42,252 nt of DNA, taken from assembly GCA_964437815.1 (NCBI GenBank), contig CAYTIE010000010.1, forward strand, positions 1 through 42,252, read 5' to 3'. Positions 1-10,277 of this stretch are shown in pieces. The DNA comes from Marisimplicoccus sp964437815 (GTDB taxonomy: Bacteria; Bacteroidota; Bacteroidia; Flavobacteriales; Flavobacteriaceae). Below the pieces are notes generated by a model, which saw nothing but the letters and a program-made list of their open reading frames with translations, ran no database searches and was not told the DNA's origin. The position numbers and the translations under genes were made by a program. Numbering within the stretch: position 1 is the first letter of the stretch; the number at the start of each line of letters is the position of its first letter.

Positions 1-1353
1 GCAGATATTTTAGAGATTCAAGTTTCCTATTTATCAATGCTTGAGGTAATTGTTAGAGAACCTCTAACTATTCTCTTTACAATTATAGTAATGTTTACCA
101 TCAGTCCTGAATTAACATTATTTATAGTTCTCTTTATTCCTATATCAGGATTTTTCATATCAATTATTGGAAAAAAATTAAAAAAAGATTCAACAGTTGT
201 TCAGAAAGGGCAAAGTAATTTCTTGTCGATATTAGATGAAACTATTAATGGTCAGAAAATTATAAAGTCATTTTTAGCAGAATCCTTTTTCACAAAAAAG
301 TTTAATTCAATTAATTATTTACTTTTCAAATTCTCAAATAAAGTTATAAATAGAAAAAATCTTGCTGCCCCATTTAGTGAATTCATGGGGATTTTAGTTA
401 TAGGTATTTTATTATGGTACGGAGGTAAAATGGTATTGATCAATGAGAGTTTATCAGGGACAACATTTATTGTTTTCATGGGACTAGCATATAATATTCT
501 AACCCCTGCAAAAAACCTCAGTAAATCCTTTTACTCAATAAAAAAAGGGAATGCTGCAGCTGAAAGAGTATTTGAGATAGTCAATTTAAAAGAAACTGAT
601 AAAAAGAGACAATTAAAGAAAATTGATGAATTTAAAAGAGAAATAAAATTTAAAAATGTAACTTTTTCATACGATTCAAATGTTATACTGGATTCTGTCA
701 GCTTTAAATTAAAAAAAGGTGAAAGTATTGCTATTGTGGGTACTTCAGGAGGTGGAAAAACAACAATTGCAAACTTACTTAATGGTTTTTATCAAGTTGA
801 TTCTGGGATTATTTCAATAGATGATGAAAATATAAATAATATAAGTAAAAGCTCATTATACAAACTTATTTCAATTGTAACTCAAGAATCTATTTTATTT
901 AATGACACAATAAAAAATAACCTCCTAATTGGAAATGAGAGCTCTTCTAATGAAGAACTTTTAGAATCCTCAAAAAATGCCAATGCACATGAATTTATTC
1001 TTAATCAAGAAGATAAATACGAAACATTAATAGGTGATCAAGGAAATAAATTGTCTGGTGGACAAAAACAAAGGTTAACAATTGCTAGAGCAATGCTTAA
1101 AAGCCCATCGATTCTTATTCTAGATGAAGCTACTTCATCTTTAGATAGTGAATCAGAGAAAAAGGTGCAAGATGCAATAAATAAACTTATGCTAAACAAG
1201 ACTTCTCTAGTTATTGCTCATAAATTTTCTACAATAAAAAAATGCAATAAAATTTTGGTTTTGGATAAAGGAAAAATTATAGATGAAGGTAGTCATGATG
1301 AATTAATTGAAAAATCTGCTATTTATAGAAACATGTATGAACTTCAAAACTAA
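1..1353 (+). CDS. ABC exporter, permease-ATPase fusion, MsbA-like (5' end outside window)
   Basis: The reading frame is open from base 1, so the N-terminus and first membrane helices lie outside. What remains is the end of the exporter membrane domain (hydrophobic stretches in about the first 150 residues, with a VREPLT motif typical of MsbA-like proteins) and a full nucleotide-binding domain. That domain has Walker A (GTSGGGKTT), ABC signature (LSGGQKQR), Walker B (ILILDEATSSLD) and the H-loop (IAHKFS). The family forms homodimers in the inner membrane; MsbA-type members flip lipid A or lipids, but the substrate cannot be read from sequence. It ends 33 bp before purL, which has its own putative promoter box. 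Confidence 0.9.
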   Translation, partial: ADILEIQVSYLSMLEVIVREPLTILFTIIVMFTISPELTLFIVLFIPISGFFISIIGKKLKKDSTVVQKGQSNFLSILDETINGQKIIKSFLAESFFTKKFNSINYLLFKFSNKVINRKNLAAPFSEFMGILVIGILLWYGGKMVLINESLSGTTFIVFMGLAYNILTPAKNLSKSFYSIKKGNAAAERVFEIVNLKETDKKRQLKKIDEFKREIKFKNVTFSYDSNVILDSVSFKLKKGESIAIVGTSGGGKTTIANLLNGFYQVDSGIISIDDENINNISKSSLYKLISIVTQESILFNDTIKNNLLIGNESSSNEELLESSKNANAHEFILNQEDKYETLIGDQGNKLSGGQKQRLTIARAMLKSPSILILDEATSSLDSESEKKVQDAINKLMLNKTSLVIAHKFSTIKKCNKILVLDKGKIIDEGSHDELIEKSAIYRNMYELQN

Positions 1354-1361
1354 AAAAGAAT

Positions 1362-1369
1362 TAAATTTG
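1362..1369 (+). promoter_or_regulatory. Putative -7 promoter box (TAAATTTG) upstream of purL
   Basis: An exact match to the Bacteroidota -7 consensus TAnnTTTG lies 18 bp before the purL start codon. No convincing -33 TTTG is seen at the usual spacing, so this is a partial promoter match. The same octamer occurs before gltA, rpsL and pyrG. Confidence 0.4.
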
Positions 1370-1386
1370 AACTTTAAACTTCCATA

Positions 1387-4300
1387 ATGATATCATTTTT
1401 TGGAGACCCTGAATCAAAAGTTTTTGCATTAGAAACTTATGATCAACTTGATAATTTCAGTATTGAAAAATTAAATTGGGTTCTTAATGCACCATTCTTA
1501 AAAGAACAAACTATCAAAAACAATTTTATAGGACCAAAATCAACTATGATTAGCCCTTGGAGTACTAATGCAGTGGAAATCATGAATAACATGGGAATTG
1601 AATCTGTAATTAGAATTGAAGAGTTCATATCTGTTAAAGAGAATCATGCTTTTGATATTATGATTCAAGAAAAATATAAGAACTTAGATCAAGATATATT
1701 TAAAAATTATAAAACACCTGATAAACAAATTTTAATTCATGATATTAATGAATACAACAAAAATGAAGGACTTGCACTTGATCAAAACGAAGTTGATTAC
1801 TTAAATGACTTATCAAGAAAACTCAATAGACAGCTAACAGATTCTGAAGTTTATGGATTTTCTCAAGTAAATTCTGAACATTGTAGACATAAAATATTTA
1901 ATGGAAGATTTATAATTGATAATAAAGAAAAAGAAAAAAGTCTTTTTGACTTAATTAAATTAACATCCAAAAAAAATAAGAATTCAATTGTTTCCGCATA
2001 TTCTGATAATGTTGCATTTATTGAGGGACCTAAGATCTCACTATTTTATCCAGAAAAAGCAGACACATCAAGTTACTATACAACGAAAAATATCGATAGT
2101 GTAATCTCAATAAAAGCTGAAACTCATAATTTCCCTACTACTGTTGAGCCATATAATGGGGCAGCAACTGGATCAGGAGGTGAAATTAGAGATAGATTAG
2201 CTGGAGGAATAGGATCCATCCCACTAATAGGGACTGCAGTCTACATGACTCCATATTCAAGACTGAATAAAGAAAACTTATGGGAAGATAAATTCAAAGG
2301 AAGAAAATGGAAATATCAAAAACCATCTGAGATATTAATTAAAGCATCAAATGGAGCTTCAGATTTTGGAAACTGTTTTGGACAGCCCTTAATTTCTGGG
2401 TCTCTATTTACATTTGAACACTCTGAAGAAGATCAGCACTTAGGGTATGACAAAGTTATTATGCTAGCAGGAGGTGTAGGTTTTGGAGAAGCTAAACAAT
2501 CACAAAAAAAAATTCCTCAAGAAGGTGATCTAATAGTAATGTTAGGTGGAGATAACTATAGAATAGGTATGGGAGGAGCTTCAGTTTCTTCAACAGATAC
2601 AGGTAACTATGATAACTCTATAGAGTTAAATGCTGTTCAAAGATCAAATCCTGAAATGCAGAAAAGAGTAACAAATACTATTCGTGCCCTTTTTGAAAGT
2701 AAAGAAAATCCAATAATATCAATTCATGATCATGGAGCTGGTGGACATTTAAATTGTTTTTCAGAATTAGTTGAATCAACTGGAGGAGAAATATATATTG
2801 ATGCATTGCCATTAGGAGATCCTTCATTATCATATAAGGAAATTATTGGAAATGAATCTCAAGAAAGAATTGGTATTATAATAAAAGAAAGTGATTATGG
2901 AGTAGTTGAAAAAATTGCAAATAGAGAAAGATCGCCAATATATATAGTGGGAAAAGTAACTGATGATAAAAAGTTTAAAGTTTTAGATAGAGAAAAAAAT
3001 ATAGAATCAATAGATTTAGATCTAAAATCATTATTTGGCGATACGCCAAAAAAGATAATTTCTGATAATACTATTTCAAATAATTTTCAAAAAATAAAAT
3101 ATAATAATAATGATTTGGAAAATTATATTAAATCTGTCCTAAAAATTGAGTCTGTAGCCTGCAAAGATTGGCTTACAAATAAAGTAGACAGGTGTGTTAC
3201 AGGAAGAATTGCACAACAACAAACTGTTGGCAAAATTCAATTACCTCTTAGTAATTGTGCAGTAGTAGCTCTAGATTATGATAATTTTCACGGTATAGCT
3301 ACTTCCATAGGGCATTCTCCAATTTCTGGTCTTATTGACCCTAAAAAAGGAAGTATAAATTCTATCGCAGAGGCATTAACAAATATTATATGGGCTCCTT
3401 TAGAGGATGGACTTAAATCAGTGTCACTATCTGCAAATTGGATGTGGCCATCAGGAAAGAATGGTGAAGATTCAAGACTATATGATGCTGTAAAGTCTTG
3501 CTCAGATTTTGCAATTGAATTAGGCATAAATATACCAACAGGAAAAGATTCTCTATCAATGGTTCAAAAATATAATCAAAATAATGAAGTTAAATCACCT
3601 GGAACAGTTATTATATCTGCTTCCGCTCATTGTTCAGATATTAGAAAAGTAGTAACTCCTAATCTAAAAGGTAGTGAAGGTTTTATATATTATATTAACC
3701 TTTCAAATGATGATTACAAGCTGGGAGGTTCTTCATTTGGTCAAATCAATAATAAAATTGGAAATGATGCTCCAACAATTAATGACACAAATTATTTTAA
3801 GAGAATATTTAATTTAATTCAAAATTTAATTAAGGACGATAAAATTCTTTCTGGTCATGACATATCCTCAGGGGGACTAATTACTAGTTTATTAGAGATG
3901 TGTTTTACTGATAATAATTTAGGCATGGATATTAACCTTTCTAGTTTAAGTGAACAAGATATAGTGAAAATTCTTTTCTCTGAAAACTCTGGAATCATTA
4001 TTCAGTCTAAGTCAAAGTTGAATGAATTATTTCATAAAGAAGAAATTGTTTATCATGAAATTGGTAAAGTAATTAACAGTCATTACTTAAATATTAAAAA
4101 CTATAATGATTCATACTCATTGAATATTTCAGAATATAGAGACACATGGTTCTCAACATCATATCATTTTGATAAAATCCAAACTAATAACAAATTAGCT
4201 AGTAAAAGATTTAAAAATTATAAAAATCAACCTTTAGAATTTACGTTTCCAAAAAGATTCACAGGAAAAATTTTAAAGAATAGCAAAAAGATTAATGCAG

Positions 4301-4814
4301 CAATTATAAGAGAAAAAGGAAGTAATTCGGAAAGAGAAATGGCTTATATGATGAGTCTCTCAGGTTTTAATGTAAAAGATGTTCATATGACAGATATTAT
4401 TTCCGGAAGAGAGAATCTTGAAGACATTAAACTGCTAGTTGCAGTAGGAGGATTTTCTAACTCTGATGTACTAGGCTCAGCAAAAGGTTGGGCAGGATCA
4501 TTTATATATAACAAAAAAGCTAAACAAACGTTAAATAATTTTTTTAATAGAAATGACTCTATGTCACTTGGAGTTTGTAATGGCTGTCAACTTTTTATTG
4601 AGTTAGGCCTAATAAATAATGATCATAATATAAAACCTAAAATGGAATATAATGACTCAGGTAAGTTTGAATGTGTTTTCACATCAGTTAAAATTCAAGA
4701 ATCTTCATCAATTATGATGAAAGGAATGGAAGGTAGTAATCTTGGTATTTGGGCTGCACATGGCGAAGGGAAATTTATTTTTCCTTATGATGAGTCTAAA
4801 TATATTATTCCAGC
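1387..4814 (+). CDS. purL: Phosphoribosylformylglycinamidine synthase, large single-chain PurL, 3' end lost in assembly gap
   Basis: PurL converts FGAR, glutamine and ATP to FGAM, the fourth step of purine synthesis. This is the long single-chain form of about 1,200 or more residues; 1,142 are visible. Recognisable parts are SEHCRHK near residue 163, the ATP/FGAR-binding KAETHNFPTTVEPYNG stretch near 243, and the C-terminal glutaminase domain from about residue 975, with nucleophile Cys1064 in LGVCNGCQ. The HGEG motif just before the gap is present. The catalytic His and Glu that normally follow in a MPHPER-like motif are missing because the sequence runs into Ns. By comparison with E. coli PurL, about 70-80 residues are missing. 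The start at 1387 fits the family N-terminus (FFG near residue 4). Confidence 0.96.
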
Positions 4815-4914
4815 NNNNNNNNNNNNNNNNNNNNNNNNNNNNNNNNNNNNNNNNNNNNNNNNNNNNNNNNNNNNNNNNNNNNNNNNNNNNNNNNNNNNNN
4901 NNNNNNNNNNNNNN
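4815..4914. other. Assembly gap (100 Ns)
   Basis: Exactly 100 Ns, the conventional placeholder for a gap of unknown size. It interrupts purL, whose missing C-terminus needs more than 200 bases, so the true distance must be longer than shown. The base after the Ns is the first base of the next gene's ATG. Confidence 0.99.
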
Positions 4915-6705
4915 ATGTCAACAGAAAACAAGATAAAATTAGATGGTGGGGAATTTATCCTAAAAGATATTCCTTCAAATGAAATTTTCACTACGGAAGA
5001 TTTCTCCGAAGAACAAAAAATGATAAGAGATACAGTTATCGACTTTATTGATAGAGAAATCTGGCCAAAAAAAATGAGATTTGAAGAAAAGGATTATGAC
5101 CTTACTGTTGAAATGATGAAAAAAATTGGAGATCTTGGTTTGCTAGGTGTTAATGTTGATCAAGATTATGGTGGTTTAGGGATGGATTTTGTATCTACAA
5201 TGCTTGTCTGTGATTATATATCAGGTTCAAGTGGGTCTCTAGCTACTGCTTATGGTGCTCATACAGGAATTGCTATTCTACCTATATACTTATACGGAAA
5301 TGAAGAACAAAAGAAAAAGTACCTTCCAAAGCTTACCTCTGGAGAATGGTTTGGATCTTATTGTTTAACTGAGCCAACTGCAGGTTCAGATGCAAATTCA
5401 GGAAAAACAAAAGCCGAATTATCGGAAGATGGAACTCATTATTTAATTTCTGGACATAAAATTTGGATTTCAAATGCTGGTTTCGCAAATCTATTTATAG
5501 TCTTTGCAAGAATTGAAGATGATAAAAATCTTACAGGCTTTATAGTTCCAAATGACCCAAATAATGGTATAAAACTTAGCGAAGAAGAAAAAAAACTTGG
5601 TATTCACTCTTCTTCAACTAGACAGGTATTTTTTGAAAAAACAAAAGTTCCAGTAGAAAATCTTCTGGGGGAAAGAAATGGAGGATTTAAAATAGCAATG
5701 AATGCTCTTAATGTTGGAAGGATTAAACTAGGTGCAGGAAATCTGGATGGTCAAAGAAGAGTAATTAGCGGAGCAGTTGATTATGCTAATAACAGAGTTC
5801 AATTCAAACAACCAATATCTAATTTTGATTCAATAAAGGAAAAAATAGCTATGATGACTACATCATGTTATGCTGGAGAATCAAGTTGTTATAGAGCAGC
5901 TAGTGACGTTCAATCAAAAATTAATGAGTATGTTTCAAATGGATTATCCAAACAAGAATCTGAATTAAAAGGAGTTGAAAACTTTGCAATTGAGTGTTCT
6001 ATTTTAAAAGTTGGAGTATCTGAAGATATGCAAAATTGTGCAGATGAAGGAATTCAAATATTTGGTGGAATGGGATTCTCTGCAGAAACCCCAATGGAAT
6101 CTGCATGGAGAGATGCTAGAATAGGGAGGATATATGAAGGTACCAATGAAATTAATCGTATGTTAATGGTTGGTATGCTTCTAAAAAAAGCTAAAAAAGG
6201 AGAATTAGATCTTATGTCAGCCCTTCAAAATTCAATGAAAGATAATGGGGAAGATAAATCAGATACTATTGATGAATTAAGACATGAGATAAGTATTGTA
6301 ACCAATTTCAAAAAAGTCTTTTTAATTATTCTAGGTCAAGCTTTTGAGAAATATGGTGAAGAAATTGAAAAGAATCAACAAGTTCTTCTAGCTCTTTCAG
6401 ATATAATGATTGAGACATACTTCTCTGAATCTACTTTAAAAAGAACTTTAAAAAATATAGATAGATCAAGTGTTAATGATCAGCTCTATCAAATAGATAT
6501 GGCAAAATTATATATATATGAAGCAAGTCAAATTATTTTAAAAAAGTCTAAGGATATTGTTATTAGTGCTTGTGACACAAAAATACAAGCAGACTTGTTA
6601 ACTAAGGTTGAAAAGCTTCTTTCATATAATGAAAACCCTAATATATTTGCTATTAAAAAATCAATAGCAGATAAAATTATTTCAGAAAATAAATACTGTT
6701 TTTAA
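4915..6705 (+). CDS. Acyl-CoA dehydrogenase, long form with C-terminal extension
   Basis: This flavoenzyme family oxidises acyl-CoA to trans-2-enoyl-CoA in fatty-acid beta-oxidation and passes electrons to ETF. The protein has 596 residues. A standard dehydrogenase core runs over about residues 30-420: the FAD/substrate segment LTEPTAGSDANSG, the WISNAG motif, and RIYEGTNEINR with the presumed catalytic base Glu408. An additional helical C-terminal domain of roughly 150 residues is like that of very-long-chain or ACAD9-type enzymes. The ATG directly follows the N-gap, so any upstream promoter or start is not visible, but MSTENKIK is a plausible N-terminus. It ends one base before the peptidase gene's TTG start, so the two are probably co-transcribed. 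Chain-length preference cannot be told. Confidence 0.93.
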   Translation: MSTENKIKLDGGEFILKDIPSNEIFTTEDFSEEQKMIRDTVIDFIDREIWPKKMRFEEKDYDLTVEMMKKIGDLGLLGVNVDQDYGGLGMDFVSTMLVCDYISGSSGSLATAYGAHTGIAILPIYLYGNEEQKKKYLPKLTSGEWFGSYCLTEPTAGSDANSGKTKAELSEDGTHYLISGHKIWISNAGFANLFIVFARIEDDKNLTGFIVPNDPNNGIKLSEEEKKLGIHSSSTRQVFFEKTKVPVENLLGERNGGFKIAMNALNVGRIKLGAGNLDGQRRVISGAVDYANNRVQFKQPISNFDSIKEKIAMMTTSCYAGESSCYRAASDVQSKINEYVSNGLSKQESELKGVENFAIECSILKVGVSEDMQNCADEGIQIFGGMGFSAETPMESAWRDARIGRIYEGTNEINRMLMVGMLLKKAKKGELDLMSALQNSMKDNGEDKSDTIDELRHEISIVTNFKKVFLIILGQAFEKYGEEIEKNQQVLLALSDIMIETYFSESTLKRTLKNIDRSSVNDQLYQIDMAKLYIYEASQIILKKSKDIVISACDTKIQADLLTKVEKLLSYNENPNIFAIKKSIADKIISENKYCF

Positions 6706-6706
6706 A

Positions 6707-8050
6707 TTGAGGCTTCCTTTATACTTTTCATTCTTATTCCTCTTTATTTTCTCAGATTTAAAGGCTCAAAAAATAGACTTATATCAAATTATTAAAAATG
6801 TTTCTTCAGAAAGAATAGAAAGTGATATTAATAAGCTGGTTTCTTTTGGTACTAGACACTCTTTAAGTGACACATTATCTGAAACAAGGGGTATCGGAGC
6901 TGCAAGAAGATGGATAAAGTCTGAATTTAAAAATATCTCAAAGTCCTGTAATAATTGTTTAGAAGTTTCCTACGATAAAAGTTTTGTAACTAAAAAAGAT
7001 AGTGAAAGGGTAGTGAAGCCAATATGGATTTATAACGTAGTAGCTATTCAGAGGGGAATAAAATATCCAAATAGATATGTAATAATGAGTGGAGATATTG
7101 ATTCTAGAATATCTGACCCAAATAACTATATAGATGACTCACCTGGAGCAAATGATAATGCAAGTGGAATGGCTGGCACTATTGAAGCTGCAAGGATTTT
7201 ATCTAAATATAAATTTGAAAATAGTATAATATATGTAGGATTAAGTGGAGAAGAGCAGGGACTCCTTGGGGGGATAAGTTTAGCAAAATATGCTAGAGAT
7301 AATAACTGGGATATAATAGGAGTTTTAAACAACGATATGATCGGGAATGTAGAGGGTGTTGATGGAGTAATTGATAATAGGAGTTTTAGAATTTTTTCTG
7401 AACCAGTATCAGTTAAAGATACTGAAAGAGAAAGAAGAGCGAGGAGATCTCAAGGTGGTGAAATTGATGGAATATCTAGGCAACTTGCCAGATATATTAA
7501 TAAAACTGTAAAACAGTTTATGCCAGAGCTTAATCCAATTTTGATATATAGACTAGATAGGTTTGGCAGAGGAGGTCATCACAAACCGTTTAATGATGAA
7601 GGTTTTGCTGCAGTAAGAATCATGGAGGCTCATGAAAATTATAATAGACAACATAATGATATAAGAATTGAAAATGGTATTGAGTACGGAGATGTCCTGA
7701 GTGGAGTAAATTTTGAATATGCAAAAAAACTAACTGCTGTTAATGCGATTTCTCTTGCAAGTCTTGCTTCTTCACCACCTGAGATTACTAGTTTATCTAT
7801 TGGAGGAATTGTTGAGCCTAATGTAAAATTTAGATGGAAAAAAATTGAAGACTCTTCTATTTTAGGATATAAAATTTATTGGCGTGAAACAACTTCTCCA
7901 ACCTGGGATAAAAGTAGATTCGTTGGCAATATTGGAGAGTATGAATTAGAGGGTATTGTGATTGATAATTTTTTATTTGGTATTTCTACAGTTGGAAAGA
8001 ATGGATTTGAAAGTAAAGTTGTTTTCCCAAATAAGACTTTTAGAGATTAA
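6707..8050 (+). CDS. Secreted M28-family peptidase-like protein with C-terminal fibronectin-like region
   Basis: The protein has 447 residues with a signal peptide (hydrophobic to about residue 17, cleavage near LKA-Q) and an M28 zinc-peptidase core. Metal-site residues visible are Asp150 (PGANDNASG), Glu182 and Glu183 (GEEQGL), Asp210 (NNDMIG) and a late His (H309 or H316 in MEAHENYNRQH). At the position where M28 enzymes normally have the first metal-binding His (GHxD), this protein has Asp130 (GDIDSR). Residues of about 355-440 look like a fibronectin type III-type domain. I chose the TTG start at 6707 because the signal peptide begins there and no ATG fits; it lies one base after the upstream stop. 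Export to the periplasm or outside is likely; substrate unknown. Confidence 0.85.
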   Translation: MRLPLYFSFLFLFIFSDLKAQKIDLYQIIKNVSSERIESDINKLVSFGTRHSLSDTLSETRGIGAARRWIKSEFKNISKSCNNCLEVSYDKSFVTKKDSERVVKPIWIYNVVAIQRGIKYPNRYVIMSGDIDSRISDPNNYIDDSPGANDNASGMAGTIEAARILSKYKFENSIIYVGLSGEEQGLLGGISLAKYARDNNWDIIGVLNNDMIGNVEGVDGVIDNRSFRIFSEPVSVKDTERERRARRSQGGEIDGISRQLARYINKTVKQFMPELNPILIYRLDRFGRGGHHKPFNDEGFAAVRIMEAHENYNRQHNDIRIENGIEYGDVLSGVNFEYAKKLTAVNAISLASLASSPPEITSLSIGGIVEPNVKFRWKKIEDSSILGYKIYWRETTSPTWDKSRFVGNIGEYELEGIVIDNFLFGISTVGKNGFESKVVFPNKTFRD

Positions 8051-8052
8051 TT

Positions 8053-9030
8053 CTATAAGAAGCCATTCTCCTTCATCCATTCATCATCATAAACTTTCCC
8101 AATGTATCTACTTCCAGAATCGTGAAGTAGAATTACAACAATATCATCTTTTGATAATTGATTCTTTAGTTGTATAACACCAGATATTGCCGCACCACAG
8201 GAGTATCCACCAAAAACCCCTTCTTCTCTTGCTAATTTTCTTGTAAAAATTGCAGCATCTTTATCTGTTACTTTTTCGAAATGATCAATTATTTTGAAAT
8301 CCACATTTTTTGGCAAGATATCTTCTCCTATTCCTTCCGTTTTATAGGGATAAATTTCATTTTCATCGAAAATACCTGTTTCATGATATTTCTTAAGTAC
8401 TGAACCGTAAGTATCAATTCCCCATATTTTAACTGATTTATTTTTCTCTTTTAAAAACTTTCCAACTCCAGAGATAGTTCCACCAGTTCCAACCCCAACA
8501 ACAAAATGTGTGATTTTACCATCAGTCTGATTCCATATTTCAGGACCTGTATTTTCATAGTGAGCTTTAGAATTAGACAGATTATCATACTGATTAACAT
8601 ACCACGAGTTTGGAGTTTCTTCAGCTATTTTCTTAGATACACTATAATATGATTTAGGATCATCAGCAGGCACATCATTAGGACACACAATTACCTCAGC
8701 ACCCATTGCTCTTAAAATATCCCTTTTTTCTTTTGTTGCTTTATCACTTGCTACGCATATAAGTTTATATCCCTTAACAATTGAAGCTAAAGCTAAGCCC
8801 ATTCCAGTATTTCCAGATGTTCCTTCAACAATTGTTCCTCCTGGCTTAATTAATCCTGATTTTTCAGCATCTTCAATCATTTTAACAGCCATTCTGTCTT
8901 TAACAGAATTTCCTGGATTAAAACTTTCAACTTTCACAAAAACCTTACATGGTAAATCTTTAGTAATTTTATTTAGCTTAATTAAAGGTGTATTACCTAT
9001 AGTCTCGAGAATATTATTATAATATTTCAT
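8053..9030 (-). CDS. PLP-dependent cysteine synthase / cystathionine beta-synthase family protein
   Basis: A fold-type II PLP enzyme of 325 residues. The Schiff-base lysine is K44 in NPGNSVKDR. The phosphate-binding TSGNTG loop and the GTGGTISG loop are present. The PADDPKSYYSVS segment resembles the catalytic core of cystathionine beta-synthases more than classical CysK, but the C-terminal CBS regulatory domains are absent. It makes either cysteine from O-acetylserine and sulfide or cystathionine from serine and homocysteine; the sequence does not decide. The frame is open upstream to 9102, but MKYYNNILETIGNTPL at 9030 is the family start and leaves 4 bp after the permease stop. It converges with the M28 gene with only 2 bp between stops. 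Confidence 0.9.
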   Translation of the reverse strand: MKYYNNILETIGNTPLIKLNKITKDLPCKVFVKVESFNPGNSVKDRMAVKMIEDAEKSGLIKPGGTIVEGTSGNTGMGLALASIVKGYKLICVASDKATKEKRDILRAMGAEVIVCPNDVPADDPKSYYSVSKKIAEETPNSWYVNQYDNLSNSKAHYENTGPEIWNQTDGKITHFVVGVGTGGTISGVGKFLKEKNKSVKIWGIDTYGSVLKKYHETGIFDENEIYPYKTEGIGEDILPKNVDFKIIDHFEKVTDKDAAIFTRKLAREEGVFGGYSCGAAISGVIQLKNQLSKDDIVVILLHDSGSRYIGKVYDDEWMKENGFL

Positions 9031-9034
9031 ATTA

Positions 9035-10273
9035 TTACTTTGAATTAATAATTTTTGATGGAGATATTTTTGAAATAATTGAAAATGTAAACCACAGTAC
9101 AAATATACTTATTGAAATAAATAAAAAATTAAGACCAATTATATAAAGAGAGTCTATGTAGAATGGTAAAGTATCTACGTAATAATCTTCCGAATTAAGT
9201 TTAATAATATTAAATTTTTTTTGAATGAAAGCTAGTGTAAAGAAAATAATATTCCCATATACTAGTCCCTTTATAACGATTTCAGCACCTTTATATAAGA
9301 AAATTTTTCTGATTAAGTTATTATTAGCGCCAATTGATTTAAGTATTCCTATCATCTTATTTCTCTCAAATATTAAAACCATAAGAGCAATAATAATGTT
9401 GACTATTGCGACAACTATCATAACTGAAACAATAATGACAATATTAAAATCAAAAATTGATATCCAATTAAATATATTTTCATTTTCTGATAATACTGAA
9501 GATGCTCTTAAGTCATTATCAATGAAATAGTTCGATGAGTTTAAGGTTTTCTGATAAGGGATTATATCATCTTTATTCTCTATTATAAGATTTAGATTCC
9601 CAATCTGATTAGCGCCCCAACCATATATTTCTTTAATATCATCAATATTGCCAAGAATTATATTATTATCAAATTCTGGAAATTCTGTCTCAAAAAATCC
9701 AATAACCTCAAAATTTCTAACATCGGGTATGTTTTGAGAAAAGTCTTTGTTAAAAAATACACTAATTTCCTGATTTAAATTAATGTCATTTCTCTGTGCT
9801 AATGAAGATGAAATCAAAATTTCATTCTTGTTAATTTGGCTCAGTACTTTTCCTTGCTTAACAAATAACTTATTAAACTTATTTGTATCATAATTTTTAT
9901 CAAGTCCTCTAAATATTATACTTTCAAAATCCTGATTCGATAATAAAAGAGAAGGTTTGTCTACTGAATAAAACAAATTAGAATAAGCTAAATTTTCATT
10001 CTGAACTGAGTTTAACAAGCTTGATTTTTCTATTGGAGCTAAGGATATTCCCGTTTCTATATTTTCATAAGATGAGATTACAATATCAGACTGAATTGAA
10101 AACATTTTATCTTTTATTTCCCTTTGCAATCCCTTTCCAGTAGAAAATGAAATTAGGGTAACCAGTATTCCTATTGAAACTGAAATTGTTGAAATTTTTA
10201 TAATCCGAGATGAAATACTAAATTTATTTTTATTTCTAGATAATTTCTTATATATATAGTAAGGTAGATTCAA
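9035..10273 (-). CDS. FtsX/MacB-type ABC transporter permease (LolC/E-like)
   Basis: A membrane protein of about 412 residues with one N-terminal helix (around residues 25-45), a large periplasmic domain (about 45-260), and three C-terminal helices, the FtsX-family layout. Such permeases pair with a separate ATPase, for example in lipoprotein release (LolCDE) or MacB-like export; no ATPase gene is adjacent. The open frame reaches 10321, but that would overlap the divergent gene by 44 bp. The TTG at 10273 gives MNLPYYIYKKL, which matches how related permeases begin, and I prefer it. It runs into the PLP-enzyme gene with 4 bp spacing, so the two form an operon. Confidence 0.82.
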   Translation of the reverse strand: MNLPYYIYKKLSRNKNKFSISSRIIKISTISVSIGILVTLISFSTGKGLQREIKDKMFSIQSDIVISSYENIETGISLAPIEKSSLLNSVQNENLAYSNLFYSVDKPSLLLSNQDFESIIFRGLDKNYDTNKFNKLFVKQGKVLSQINKNEILISSSLAQRNDINLNQEISVFFNKDFSQNIPDVRNFEVIGFFETEFPEFDNNIILGNIDDIKEIYGWGANQIGNLNLIIENKDDIIPYQKTLNSSNYFIDNDLRASSVLSENENIFNWISIFDFNIVIIVSVMIVVAIVNIIIALMVLIFERNKMIGILKSIGANNNLIRKIFLYKGAEIVIKGLVYGNIIFFTLAFIQKKFNIIKLNSEDYYVDTLPFYIDSLYIIGLNFLFISISIFVLWFTFSIISKISPSKIINSK

Positions 10274-10277
10274 AACA

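Noticed and set aside
1387..6705. Single 1,772-residue reading frame joining PurL and acyl-CoA dehydrogenase
   Set aside because: The frame only continues because Ns are translated as unknown residues. The two halves are complete unrelated enzymes with their own family starts and ends.
8053..9102. Longer PLP-enzyme start at 9102
   Set aside because: The extra 24 residues overlap the permease C-terminus and do not resemble the family; MKYYNNILETIGNTPL at 9030 does.
9225..9530. 101-residue plus-strand ORF inside the permease gene
   Set aside because: Shadow of the hydrophobic permease coding sequence in another frame; no family resemblance.
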